The notes below the pieces were generated by a model that did no database searches, was not told where the DNA came from, and saw only the letters and a list, made by a program, of their open reading frames with translations. Below, piece by piece: positions 7,524-16,061 of a stretch of DNA of 23,520 nucleotides. Numbering within the stretch: position 1 is the stretch's first letter; the number at the start of each line of letters is the position of its first letter. Position numbers and translations under genes: made by a program. Origin of the DNA: Deltaproteobacteria bacterium. GTDB taxonomy: Bacteria > Desulfobacterota > UBA8473. The DNA lies in NCBI GenBank assembly GCA_030643245.1, contig DAOWME010000016.1, positions 1 to 23,520 on the forward strand, in the 5' to 3' direction.

Positions 7524-8276
7524 TCATCCAGGCGGGCTTTTCATCAGGTATATGAGGAATTCCTTATTCCCACCGGCCCCGAGTATCGGAGACTCAATAA
7601 GTCCCAATACGCTTAAATCATGGAGGGAGACGAATGCTCTAATCTTGTCGCATACTCGCTGGTGTTTCAGGGGATCTTTAACTATCCCGCCCTTCCCCAC
7701 TTCGCCCTTTTCCACCTCAAATTGCGGTTTAATCAGGGCTGTTACTTTTCCTCCCTCTTTTACGAGTTCAATTACCTTTGGCAGAACTTTGGTGAGGGAG
7801 ATAAATGAGGTGTCTACCACGGCCAGGTCGATATCTTCACCTATCTCTCCGTGGTCCAGGTATCGGATATTCCTGCGTTCCAGGTTGACCACCCTGGCGT
7901 CTTGCCTCAATTTCCATGCGAGTTGGCCATAACCCACATCAACTGCATAGACCTTTCTCGCTCCCCTCTGAAGCAGACAATCTGTGAACCCTCCGGTGGA
8001 TGCCCCTACATCGAGGGCCGTATTATCTTGTACTTCCACTTTGAATTCATCAAGAGCATAAGCTAATTTTATACCCCCGCGACTCACATACGGGATATCA
8101 TCCTCCTTCAACCTCAAAGGAGAATCGATGGATACTTTGGTCCCTGCTTTGTCAACCCTGACATCGTCTACTATGACCTTACCTTCCATGATAAGGGCTT
8201 TTGCCCTTTCACGGCTCCGGACTATGCCCCTCTCAACCAGTAACTTGTCAAGACGTTCTCTCTTTCTTGCGGGCAT
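7524..8276 (-). CDS. tlyA: TlyA-family rRNA 2'-O-methyltransferase
   Basis: A 250-residue protein with an N-terminal S4 RNA-binding domain (RLDKLLVERGIVRSRERAKAL, about residues 7-65) and an FtsJ-like SAM methyltransferase domain. The SAM motif is ALDVGASTGGFTDCLLQRGA; further motifs are VYAVDVGYGQL, DLAVVDTSFISL and ALIKPQFE, giving the K-D-K-E catalytic set. TlyA methylates ribose of cytidines in 16S and/or 23S rRNA (known from mycobacteria); some relatives were annotated as hemolysins. Length and motifs are those of the family. The ATG at 8276 is preceded directly by CAGGAG with almost no spacing, an awkward ribosome site, but no better start is available. It lies 77 bp downstream of ppdK on the same strand. 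Confidence 0.93.
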   Translation of the reverse strand: MPARKRERLDKLLVERGIVRSRERAKALIMEGKVIVDDVRVDKAGTKVSIDSPLRLKEDDIPYVSRGGIKLAYALDEFKVEVQDNTALDVGASTGGFTDCLLQRGARKVYAVDVGYGQLAWKLRQDARVVNLERRNIRYLDHGEIGEDIDLAVVDTSFISLTKVLPKVIELVKEGGKVTALIKPQFEVEKGEVGKGGIVKDPLKHQRVCDKIRAFVSLHDLSVLGLIESPILGAGGNKEFLIYLMKSPPG

Positions 8277-8353
8277 CTCCTGTTTCAGTACCTTCCCAAA
8301 AATTTATCGGTCACTTCACGGGCTAAAGAAATCCACGTGCTCAGGGGGATTTT

Positions 8354-11098
8354 TTACTTGTACTTTAAAGCAGCCCTGGCAGCTGCAAGACGGGCTATGG
8401 GCACGCGGTAAGGGGAACAGCTCACATAGTCCAGACCCACCTTGTGGCAGAACTCTATTGAACTGGGATCCCCACCGTGTTCTCCGCAAATGCCGATCTT
8501 GAGGGTGGGTTTTGTCTTTCTCCCAAGTTGCACAGCCATTTCAACCAGCTTGCCAACCCCGCCTTGATCTAATTCCTGAAACGGATCATTCTCCAATATC
8601 TCTTCGGTTATATAGTACGGCAAGAACGTACCCGCATCGTCCCTGCTCAGTCCAAAAGTCATCTGTGTAAGGTCATTGGTGCCAAAGGAGAAAAATTCCG
8701 CAACCTGGGCGATCTCATCTGCTGTTATGGCCGCCCTGGGCAGCTCTATCATGGTTCCCACCAGGTAGTCGAGTTCGATACCATGAGCCTCTATTACCTC
8801 TCTTGCAACTCTATCCACTACCTCTTTTTGCATCATCAATTCTTTTACATGCCCTACAAGAGGTATCATTACCTCCGGGAGGACCTTGATGCCTTCTTTG
8901 GCCACCTGGCATGCAGCCTCAAATATAGCCCTTGCCTGCATTCCCGTAATCTCTGGGTACACTATTCCGAGACGGCATCCCCTGTGGCCAAGCATGGGGT
9001 TAGTCTCTTCTAGGCTCGCTATCTTTGAGGTCAGCTTTTCCCTGGAGGTGCCTATCTTCTCGGCAAGTGCGCCGATCTCTTTGGGACTCTGGGGAAGGAA
9101 TTCATGTAGAGGAGGGTCAAGGGTTCGAATGGTGACCGGCATTCCGTTCATGAGCCTGAAGATATCTATGAAGTCATCCCTTTGCATGGGCATTAGCTTG
9201 GATAAGGCCTTTTCTCTCCCAGCTATGTCGTGGGCCAGGATCACCTCACGGACCGAATCTATACGGTCTCCCTCAAAGAACATGTGTTCGGTCCTGCAGA
9301 GGCCTATACCGCTGGCGCCGAAACTTATGGCATTATCCACCTGGCCAGGTTCATCAGCATTAGCGCGGACACCCAAGGTCCTGATCTCATCTGCCCAGGA
9401 CATTATCTCAGCATATACCTGGTATGTCAGGGATTCTTCCGGTTCCAATGTCTTATCAATCAGTACCCGCAGGGTCTCAGATGGGGTTGTCTTGATCTCT
9501 CCGAGAAGCACCTCTCCAAGTGTGCCATCAATAGAGATATAATCTCCCTTCTTTATTATGCGTGCTCCAACCTTCATCTCCTGGGCCGTGTAGTCGATAT
9601 CCAATGCCCCGCAGCCGGCCACACAGACCTTACCCATATGCCTGGCAACCAGGGCGGCGTGGGAGGTCATCCCACCCCTGGCAGTCAAGATTCCACTGGC
9701 CGCATTCATCCCCCTGATGTCTTCCGGAGAGGTCTCGATCCTTACTAAGATAATGTTCTCTTCGCCTTTTTTGGCAAGTTCTTCCGCGTCTGCAGCGTTG
9801 AACACAACCTTGCCGCAGGCGGCGCCTGGGCCTGCATTCAATCCTTTGGCCAGAAGCCGACCTTGAGCTATGGCTTTATTTTTCTTATCAGTAGAAAAGA
9901 CAGGGTTCAGCAGTTGGTTTAACTGCTCGGGTTCTATCCTCATGATAGCCTCTTCTTTCTCGATTAACCCTTCCCTTACCATTTCGACTGCTATCCTCAG
10001 AGCGGCAAAACCGGTACGTTTCCCGGAACGGGTCTGGAGCATCCATAGCCTTCCCTTCTGAATGGAAAACTCGACATCCTGTAAGTCTCTGAAGTGTTCC
10101 TCGAGTTTTTTCCGTATATCAACCAGTTCTCTGTAAATGTCGGGCATTTCCTCTTCCAGAGAAGGAAGGGAACTCTCCCCTTTCTGAACTTTGTTGATGG
10201 GCCTTGGGGTACGAATGCCTGCAACCACATCTTCGCCCTGGGCATTCATCAGATACTCTCCATAAAAGACGTTCTCTCCTGTAGCCGGATTGCGCGTGAA
10301 GGCGACCCCAGTGCCGCTATCTTCACCCATGTTCCCAAAGACCATGGTTTGAACGTTCACCGCAGTTCCCCAATGACCTGGTATTTTATTCAGTTCACGA
10401 TACGCGATGGCCCTGTCATTATTCCATGACCCGAAAACGGCCCCGATCGCCCCCCATAGCTGTTCCACAGGATCTTCAGGGAAATCGATCCCAAGCCTAT
10501 TCTTAATTTCAAGCTTAAACTCGGCAACCAGTTCCTTCAGATCCTCGGGGCTGAGTTCATTATCAAGGGAAACACCTTTCTTCTCCTTCTTTGCTTCCAG
10601 TATAATCTCAAAGGGGTCCCTCTCATCCTTTTCCACGGGTTTGAGGCCCAATACCACATCTCCGTACATCTGGACAAACCTGCGGTAACAGTCGTAGGCA
10701 AACCTTTCATCGCCCGATTGTTGAATAATCCCCTTGATCGTTCTATCGTTTAGCCCCAGATTAAGCACAGTATCCATCATACCCGGCATGGATGCTCGAG
10801 CCCCGGATCTAATCGATACGAGGAGGGGGTTCTCTCCATCGCCAAATTTTGCCCCAATGGTTGCCTCCACCTTTGCAAGGTTTTCTTCCACCTGGGTCTT
10901 CAACCCTTCGGGGTAAGCCCCGTCGTTCTCATAATATTCTGAACAGATCTCAGTAGTTATGGTGAATCCGGGGGGGACCGGTATACCGAGGTTTGCCATT
11001 TCTGCGAGATTACAACCCTTGCCACCTAAAAGGTTTTTCATCTCAGCACTGCCTTCGGTCTTGCCAGCACCAAAGAAATAGACGTATTTATTTGCCAT
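8354..11098 (-). CDS. ppdK: Pyruvate, phosphate dikinase
   Basis: A 914-residue cytosolic enzyme interconverting pyruvate, ATP and phosphate with PEP, AMP and pyrophosphate; in anaerobes it serves gluconeogenesis or PPi-linked glycolysis. The order of domains is the usual one: N-terminal ATP-grasp (GGKGCNLAEM near residue 25; SIRSGARASMPGMMDTVLNLGLN near 95-117), central swivelling domain with the phosphorylated histidine in TARGGMTSHAA (about H480), and the C-terminal PEP/pyruvate barrel with GLCRTEHMFF, MLGHRGCRLGI, FSFGTNDLTQMTFG and KIGICGEHGGDP carrying the catalytic cysteine. All are intact. The ATG at 11098 has GGAGGAG about 6 bases upstream. The promoter region is occupied by two palindromic elements (11129-11476) separating it from glyS. 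Confidence 0.97.
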   Translation of the reverse strand: MANKYVYFFGAGKTEGSAEMKNLLGGKGCNLAEMANLGIPVPPGFTITTEICSEYYENDGAYPEGLKTQVEENLAKVEATIGAKFGDGENPLLVSIRSGARASMPGMMDTVLNLGLNDRTIKGIIQQSGDERFAYDCYRRFVQMYGDVVLGLKPVEKDERDPFEIILEAKKEKKGVSLDNELSPEDLKELVAEFKLEIKNRLGIDFPEDPVEQLWGAIGAVFGSWNNDRAIAYRELNKIPGHWGTAVNVQTMVFGNMGEDSGTGVAFTRNPATGENVFYGEYLMNAQGEDVVAGIRTPRPINKVQKGESSLPSLEEEMPDIYRELVDIRKKLEEHFRDLQDVEFSIQKGRLWMLQTRSGKRTGFAALRIAVEMVREGLIEKEEAIMRIEPEQLNQLLNPVFSTDKKNKAIAQGRLLAKGLNAGPGAACGKVVFNAADAEELAKKGEENIILVRIETSPEDIRGMNAASGILTARGGMTSHAALVARHMGKVCVAGCGALDIDYTAQEMKVGARIIKKGDYISIDGTLGEVLLGEIKTTPSETLRVLIDKTLEPEESLTYQVYAEIMSWADEIRTLGVRANADEPGQVDNAISFGASGIGLCRTEHMFFEGDRIDSVREVILAHDIAGREKALSKLMPMQRDDFIDIFRLMNGMPVTIRTLDPPLHEFLPQSPKEIGALAEKIGTSREKLTSKIASLEETNPMLGHRGCRLGIVYPEITGMQARAIFEAACQVAKEGIKVLPEVMIPLVGHVKELMMQKEVVDRVAREVIEAHGIELDYLVGTMIELPRAAITADEIAQVAEFFSFGTNDLTQMTFGLSRDDAGTFLPYYITEEILENDPFQELDQGGVGKLVEMAVQLGRKTKPTLKIGICGEHGGDPSSIEFCHKVGLDYVSCSPYRVPIARLAAARAALKYK

Positions 11099-11128
11099 GT
11101 AATACTCCTCCTTTTAAGAAGATAATTT

Positions 11129-11269
11129 GTGTCCATCCATAAATGGTCTTTTTGCACAATATCTGCGTTATGCTCAAAAAATAATCCTCGGAATATTAAA
11201 CATATGCCTGCGGTTATTTTTTTCGCATGCCTTGATCTTGAACAAAAATCCTCATTTCTGGATGGACAC
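11129..11269 (+). repeat. Full-length palindromic element, family 1, copy B
   Basis: A 141-bp element starting GTGTCCATCCATAAATGG and ending CATTTCTGGATGGACAC. TA follows the right end (11270-11271); the left neighbour is TT. Left and right halves are inverted copies of each other almost throughout (for example CTCAAAAAATAATCC against GGTTATTTTTTTCG). The core is ATCCTC at 11184-11189 and CCTGCGGTT at 11207-11215. It is nearly identical to copy A in opposite orientation. It lies just upstream of ppdK, directly joined to a family 2 element. Confidence 0.9.
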
Positions 11270-11272
11270 TAA

Positions 11273-11476
11273 GGGACGTGGCCGAAATAATTTCCCTATT
11301 TGTGCATCTCATCTTCAGGCCATCCCCCGATCGGGGTCGAGGACAGGCTTTGCCCGATCTTCAAACACAAAATCCTCGAAATAGTTCGACTATTCCTGCG
11401 GTTTTGCGTTTTCAGATCGAACAAATCTAACCTAAATCTGAGCGCCAACTTGAGGAAGTTATTTCGGCCACGTCCC
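11273..11476 (+). repeat. Palindromic element, family 2, complete copy
   Basis: Terminal inverted repeats GGGACGTGGCCGAAATAA extend to 23 bp with a single mismatch, at 11273-11295 and 11454-11476. TA flanks both sides (11270-11271 with one extra A; 11477-11478). The inner halves are also inverted copies (CGATCTTCAAACACAAAA against TTTTGCGTTTTCAGATCG). The apex core is ATCCTC at 11372-11377 and CCTGCGGTT at 11395-11403, the same as in family 1. A perfect CCCCGATCGGGG palindrome at 11325-11336 belongs to a block of about 24 bases missing in the 7287 copy, so it seems to be a nested insertion. It abuts copy B and covers most of the glyS-ppdK spacer. Confidence 0.9.
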
Positions 11477-11523
11477 TAATTTACTGTCTCGAAAATGTCA
11501 ATTTATCAATAATCTCGTCAAGT

Positions 11524-13596
11524 CTAGTCGGTTACAATCCTGGTGAAGTCGGCTATTTTCAAAAAAAGCCCGGATATTCGGGCCAACAGGGCCAGCCTGT
11601 TTTCCCTTACCCTCTCATCCTCCACCATGACCATGACATTGTCAAAGAAATCATCCACAGGTACCCTGAGCCTGACCATTTTAGACAAGGCCTCAAGGTA
11701 TCTCTTTTCGGAAATCAACTTGGCCACATGCCCCTGGACATCTTCAAATGCCTTAAAGAGTGTGCCTTCCTCCGGGTCTTCGAACAACGAGACGTGTATT
11801 TCTTCCCCGGCAGGCGATTGATTCAAGATATTGGAAACCCTTTTGAAGGCTATGGCCAACGCCTTGAAATCGGGTTGAAGCTTGAAGGCCTGCAAGGCCT
11901 TTACTTTCTCGAAAGAATCGACCAGATCATCGAAGTACAGAGTGAGGACTGCGTCCACAACATCATACGGGTATTTCTGACTCGTCAACTGATGTTGAAG
12001 ACGAAGCCTGAAGAATTCCATAACCCCCTCTTTAACTTTGACTGGATCATCCGAGATCTTGCCGTCTAAGTAAGATATGCTCCTTTCAATTAAGTTACTC
12101 AAGGAGATAGGGTATTTCTTATCCAGTATGATATTGATGATTCCCAGTGCCTGACGTCTCAAGGCATAGGGGTCCGAGGTTCCGGTTGGGACCAATCCAA
12201 CCCCAAAACATCCCACCACGGTGTCCAACTTATCGGCTATGCTGACAAAGGCTCCAACAGGGGTACGCGGGAGGCAATCGCCTGCAAACCGTGGAAGGTA
12301 ATGCTCGTAGATTGCCGTTGCCACGTTCACATCTTCACCCGATAAGAGGGCATATTCTCTGCCCATTACTCCCTGGAGTTTTGGGAACTCCCCAACCATC
12401 CCGGAAGTAAGGTCAGCCTTGCAGAGGAGGACGGCCCTCTCTGTGGCTTCTTCCTGATCAGGTTCGATCTCCGATGCCAGGTCTTTGGCTATCCTTTGGA
12501 CCCTCATAACCTTTTCATAAAGACTCCCCAAATCTGATTGAAAGACTATATCCTTCAGACTGTCCACCCTCTCCGAAAGTGGTATCTTCCTGTCTTCTTT
12601 AAAAAAGAACTCAGCATCAGAAAGGCGGGCCTTCAACACCCTTTCATGTCCCTTGGCGACCACCTGAGGATCCTTTGCGGGTGTGTTGTTGATGGCAATA
12701 AAGTGAGGCAGAAGGCTGCCGGATTCGTCGACCACGGAGAAGTACATTTGATGCTCCCGCATACTTGATATTAAAACCTCTCTTGGCAGATTCAAAAACT
12801 CCTTTTCAAAATTCCCCACTACAGCTGTCGGATATTCGACAAGGTAGGTCACATTCTCCAATAACCCTTCGTCATCCAGTGCCTTTCCCGACAACTCAAT
12901 TGCGGCTTGCGATACCAGCTTTTCAATTCCTTTCCTTCTCTCCGCGGGGTCAACGATCACATAGGCCCTCCTGAGCTGTTCCACATAATCTTTGAAGTCT
13001 CGAACCTTAAATGGGGACGGTCTCATGAAACGATGGCCAAAGGATTGGTCGCTGCTCTCAATATCATCGACCTTGAATAGAACGACCTCCCCGCCAAAAA
13101 GACATAAAATCCAATGGATGGGACGAACAAATCTGATAGATGATTCACCCCATCTCATAGACTTGGGAAATGGGATCGATGTAATGAACCTTGGAAGAAG
13201 GGATGAAAGGACCTCTCTTGTATCATTGCCCCTTTCTATTTTTTTGACCGCTACATACTCTCCCTTAGGGTTAATCACCCGTTCAAGATCGGCGACGTCC
13301 AGGCCTTGTGCTCGTGCAAAGCCGATGGCCGCCTTTGTTGGGTTACCATCTCCATCGAAGGCTACTTTTATTGAGGGGCCGATCATGTTTACATAAACGT
13401 CCTTCTGCCTGTTTGACATATTATCAATATAAAACACCAACCGTCTTGGTGTCCCGAAGACCCTTGTGCCTCCGAACCCTATCCTGAGAGTTTCAAGTTC
13501 TTTATTTATAAGGCCTTCCATATCGGCTAAAACCCTGGGCATAAACCTAGATGGAATTTCCTCTGTCCCGATTTCTAGAAGGAATTCTTTCGGCAT
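11524..13596 (-). CDS. glyS: Glycyl-tRNA synthetase, beta subunit
   Basis: The 690-residue beta chain of the bacterial alpha2beta2 glycyl-tRNA synthetase, needed for tRNA binding. It opens with the signature EFLLEIGTEEIPSRFM, then GTPRRLVFYI, the central KSMRWGE and FVRPIHWI motifs, the HD-like region KADLTSGMVGEFPKLQGVMGREYA, and DKLDTVVGCFGVG, ending in the anticodon-binding-like tail with FFDNVMVMVEDE. Length fits the family (about 690). I take the ATG at 13596 (MPKEF); an in-frame TTG at 13608 would add four residues but has no ribosome site. It lies 24 bp after glyQ, so the two are co-transcribed. Confidence 0.97.
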   Translation of the reverse strand: MPKEFLLEIGTEEIPSRFMPRVLADMEGLINKELETLRIGFGGTRVFGTPRRLVFYIDNMSNRQKDVYVNMIGPSIKVAFDGDGNPTKAAIGFARAQGLDVADLERVINPKGEYVAVKKIERGNDTREVLSSLLPRFITSIPFPKSMRWGESSIRFVRPIHWILCLFGGEVVLFKVDDIESSDQSFGHRFMRPSPFKVRDFKDYVEQLRRAYVIVDPAERRKGIEKLVSQAAIELSGKALDDEGLLENVTYLVEYPTAVVGNFEKEFLNLPREVLISSMREHQMYFSVVDESGSLLPHFIAINNTPAKDPQVVAKGHERVLKARLSDAEFFFKEDRKIPLSERVDSLKDIVFQSDLGSLYEKVMRVQRIAKDLASEIEPDQEEATERAVLLCKADLTSGMVGEFPKLQGVMGREYALLSGEDVNVATAIYEHYLPRFAGDCLPRTPVGAFVSIADKLDTVVGCFGVGLVPTGTSDPYALRRQALGIINIILDKKYPISLSNLIERSISYLDGKISDDPVKVKEGVMEFFRLRLQHQLTSQKYPYDVVDAVLTLYFDDLVDSFEKVKALQAFKLQPDFKALAIAFKRVSNILNQSPAGEEIHVSLFEDPEEGTLFKAFEDVQGHVAKLISEKRYLEALSKMVRLRVPVDDFFDNVMVMVEDERVRENRLALLARISGLFLKIADFTRIVTD

Positions 13597-13620
13597 CTGT
13601 CTTCTCAAACGGTTTGTTGT

Positions 13621-14490
13621 CTATCTACTAATCAGGGGGAACCCCATCTCTTCTCTTTGTCGAAGATATCCCCTTGCGCACAACCCTGCCAGTTTTCTTA
13701 CTCTACCTATAAATCTCGTTCTTTCAGTAACGCTGATGGCCTTTCTTGCGTCCAGTATGTTAAAGGTATGGGAACACTTCAAACAATACTCGTAAGCAGG
13801 CAACACCAACCCCTTCTTGGCCGATTTCATGGATTCAGCTTCATACATATCGAACAGATTAAACAACATCTCCACATCGGCTTCCTCGAAATTATAAGTT
13901 GAGAATTCTATCTCACCCTGGTGATGTATATCCCCGTACTTGGTTCCCTCTACCCATTCTATGTCGAATACGTCATCTATCCCCTGCAGATACATGGAGA
14001 TCCTTTCAAGCCCATATGTCAACTCAACGGAGATGGGTTTGAGGTCTATACCACCAGCCTGCTGAAAATAGGTGAACTGAGTAATCTCCATCCCATCCAA
14101 CCATATCTCCCAGCCTAATCCCCAGGCACCAAGGGTGGGGGACTCCCAATCATCCTCAACAAACCTTATGTCATGGGCGAATAAATCTATGCCAAGGTTC
14201 TCTAAACTCTTCAGGTATGTATCCTGAATGTCCAGCGGGGAGGGTTTCATTATTACCTGAAACTGGTAGTAGTGTTGAAGACGGTTGGGGTTTTCCCCAT
14301 ACCTGCCATCCGTGGGCCGGCGGGAAGGCTCAACATATGCCGCATTCCACGGTTCAGGCCCTAAAACCCTGAGGAATGTAGCCGGGTTGAATGTACCTGC
14401 CCCCACCTCAATGTCGCATGGCTGTTGAATGATACAGCCCTTTTCAGACCAGAAGTGTTGCAGCGACAGTATAATTTCTTGAAAATTCAT
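13621..14490 (-). CDS. glyQ: Glycyl-tRNA synthetase, alpha subunit
   Basis: The 289-residue class II catalytic alpha chain that forms glycyl-adenylate. The sequence shows EKGCIIQQPCDIEVGAGT at the start, the motif-2 loop VEPSRRPTDGRYGENPNR, QHYYQFQVIMKPSP, the class II core GLGWEIWLDGMEITQFTYFQ, and ELTYGLERI near the end of the fold (motif 3). The C-terminus is ARGYLRQREEMGFPLI. Length fits the family. GAAGG lies five bases before the ATG. It is 21 bp downstream of the GAF/Fis regulator gene and directly precedes glyS. No T-box or glycine riboswitch is visible upstream; the leader would come from the moaC-regulator transcript. Confidence 0.97.
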   Translation of the reverse strand: MNFQEIILSLQHFWSEKGCIIQQPCDIEVGAGTFNPATFLRVLGPEPWNAAYVEPSRRPTDGRYGENPNRLQHYYQFQVIMKPSPLDIQDTYLKSLENLGIDLFAHDIRFVEDDWESPTLGAWGLGWEIWLDGMEITQFTYFQQAGGIDLKPISVELTYGLERISMYLQGIDDVFDIEWVEGTKYGDIHHQGEIEFSTYNFEEADVEMLFNLFDMYEAESMKSAKKGLVLPAYEYCLKCSHTFNILDARKAISVTERTRFIGRVRKLAGLCARGYLRQREEMGFPLISR

Positions 14491-14511
14491 CGATACCTTC
14501 GTAAGTAATCC

Positions 14512-15381
14512 TCAAGTTGATATATTCAGCTTTTTTATCTTCTTATACAAAGTATTCCTGTTAATCCCCAGGAAGCGAGCTGCCTCGCACTTCACATTCT
14601 TTGACTTCTTCAGGGCTAACTTGAATAAAGCCTCCTCTACTCTGGATATGACATTGGCGTATAGATTTCTTTTACCCTCAGTCGAAACATCCATTACTGT
14701 TATGATATCACGAAGTTTCTCCTCCATAACCTTTTCTATTGAGAGATGTCTAAGCGGGAACGTTTCTGGTCGATTTTCCTCGCTGGTCTTTAATGATGTA
14801 ACTTTTTCCAGTTCCTCACACAGGCGCTTATTTTCTGTGATGAGATCCTCCTTTTCTTTATCCGCTACCCGGTAAAGATTTAATGTATGAGCAATCACGG
14901 ATGTTATTCTCTCCAATAACCTCAAATCTTCATGGAATCCTATGCTATCATCGAAGAGGCGATCTACACTAAGCACCCCGACAACCCTGTCTTCAATCTT
15001 CATCGGTACGCATAAGTAGGAGATATTTGGCTTTCTTATATCCAGCATCTCTGGCCCACCCAATAACAAAGGGAACCCACCAAGGCTGGAAATTGCTATG
15101 GGCATTCCACTTTCACAGACCTTCCTGTGGGTATCTACTTCTGTTATACCCTGCTTATCTGTTCCATAAACTACCTCTGCAATTAATTCCTTTGTTTCAA
15201 AATCCAGCAGCGTGAGTGCACCATGGCTCATGGTTAAACGAAAGGCGAGGATGTTCATAACTTCACCAAAGGATTTCTCTAAATCAAATGACGCACTCAG
15301 AGCCTTGTTTACCTCCAGAAGAACGTCTACGTGTAAGGTTTCTAGGTTTGTTCCGTTATCTTTCTTGGACAAATCTTTCAT
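14512..15381 (-). CDS. GAF-domain transcription regulator with Fis-type helix-turn-helix, no AAA+ domain
   Basis: A 289-residue predicted regulator. Residues about 15-175 form a GAF domain (LLEVNKALSASFDLEKSFGE, then GALTLLD, ISYLCVPMKIEDRVVGVLSVDRL, LRLLERITSVIAHTL), very like the sensory domain of NifA-type activators. A predicted coiled coil follows (DLITENKRLCEELEKV). The C-terminus (about 245-287) is a Fis-like DNA-binding helix-turn-helix: ALKKSKNVKCEAARFLGINR then NTLYKKIKKL. The AAA+ sigma54-activation domain that normally lies between them (Walker A, GAFTGA) is missing, so it cannot open sigma54 promoters itself. AGGGAGG precedes the ATG by 6 bases. It sits 11 bp after moaC and 21 bp before glyQ. 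The ligand and targets are unknown. Confidence 0.85.
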   Translation of the reverse strand: MKDLSKKDNGTNLETLHVDVLLEVNKALSASFDLEKSFGEVMNILAFRLTMSHGALTLLDFETKELIAEVVYGTDKQGITEVDTHRKVCESGMPIAISSLGGFPLLLGGPEMLDIRKPNISYLCVPMKIEDRVVGVLSVDRLFDDSIGFHEDLRLLERITSVIAHTLNLYRVADKEKEDLITENKRLCEELEKVTSLKTSEENRPETFPLRHLSIEKVMEEKLRDIITVMDVSTEGKRNLYANVISRVEEALFKLALKKSKNVKCEAARFLGINRNTLYKKIKKLNIST

Positions 15382-15392
15382 TCCCTACCTCC

Positions 15393-15875
15393 CTAAATCG
15401 CACCCCGATCATAGTTGCCGCTCTTTCCACCGCTTTTTTTGTGTAACACTATGTCTGAGATAACCATTCCCCGATCCACTGACTTGCACATATCATAAAT
15501 GGTCAAGGCAGCCACCGACACGGCGGTAAGGGCTTCCATTTCCACCCCTGTTTTGCCGACGGTCCTGACCTTGGATTCGATTGCGATCGCACTCTCTGTC
15601 GGATTTGGATGAAAGAAGATATCCACAACGGTTATACTGATGGGGTGACACATCGGAATCAACTCGCTCGTCCTTTTCGCCGCAAGGATGCCGGCTATTT
15701 TGGCAACTTCGAGGACATCCCCCTTTTTAACCCTTTTCTGGACTATCATCTGAAAAGTCTCTGATTTAAGTGATATCATGCCGGAAGCGACAGCTTCGCG
15801 CTTTGTAACGCCCTTCTCAGTGATATCAACCATCCTGGGCCTTCCTTCATCATCAAAATGAGCCCACTGCGACAT
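15393..15875 (-). CDS. moaC: Cyclic pyranopterin monophosphate synthase
   Basis: A 160-residue enzyme of molybdenum cofactor synthesis: with MoaA it turns GTP into cyclic pyranopterin monophosphate. Family motifs are complete: PRMVDITEKGVTKREAVASG at the start, KRTSELIPMCHPI, GKTGVEMEALTAVSVAALTIYDMCKSVD and the C-terminal GGKSG. The active-site lysines and the MCHP and EMEAL segments are all visible. A GGAGGAG site lies 4 bases before the ATG. No other moa gene is in the window. The next gene on the same strand, 11 bp away, is the GAF/Fis regulator. Confidence 0.96.
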   Translation of the reverse strand: MSQWAHFDDEGRPRMVDITEKGVTKREAVASGMISLKSETFQMIVQKRVKKGDVLEVAKIAGILAAKRTSELIPMCHPISITVVDIFFHPNPTESAIAIESKVRTVGKTGVEMEALTAVSVAALTIYDMCKSVDRGMVISDIVLHKKSGGKSGNYDRGAI

Positions 15876-15930
15876 TTTGCTCCTCCAAAGTCCTCAATTG
15901 AAAACTTACTTGGCGCCCATTATTATGAAA

Positions 15931-15952
15931 CCTCCATTTATGGACGAACACC
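15931..15952 (-). repeat. Probable solo terminus of palindrome family 1
   Basis: On the minus strand this reads GGTGTTCGTCCATAAATGG, close to the family 1 end GTGTCCATCCATAAATGG. No matching second half is found within 150 bases, and no TA flanks the end. It could be a relic of an element or chance similarity. It lies in the likely promoter region of moaC. Confidence 0.4.
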
Positions 15953-16061
15953 AGGTAAACAAATGATAAAATAAAAAGGATATTCGAGAAGGCCCAACCC
16001 CGTTCTGTCTAGTCACGGAAAGCAAATGATTGAATTGCAGAATAGCAGGTAAGGAGGCGAG

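Noticed and set aside
8886..9748. Long plus-strand frames (218 and 172 codons) opposite ppdK
   Set aside because: They mirror the coding strand of a fully intact ppdK and have no ribosome sites; they are by-products of its codon usage.
14491..14520. Possible glycine riboswitch or T-box before glyQ
   Set aside because: Only 21 bases separate glyQ from the preceding gene, leaving no room for such a leader.
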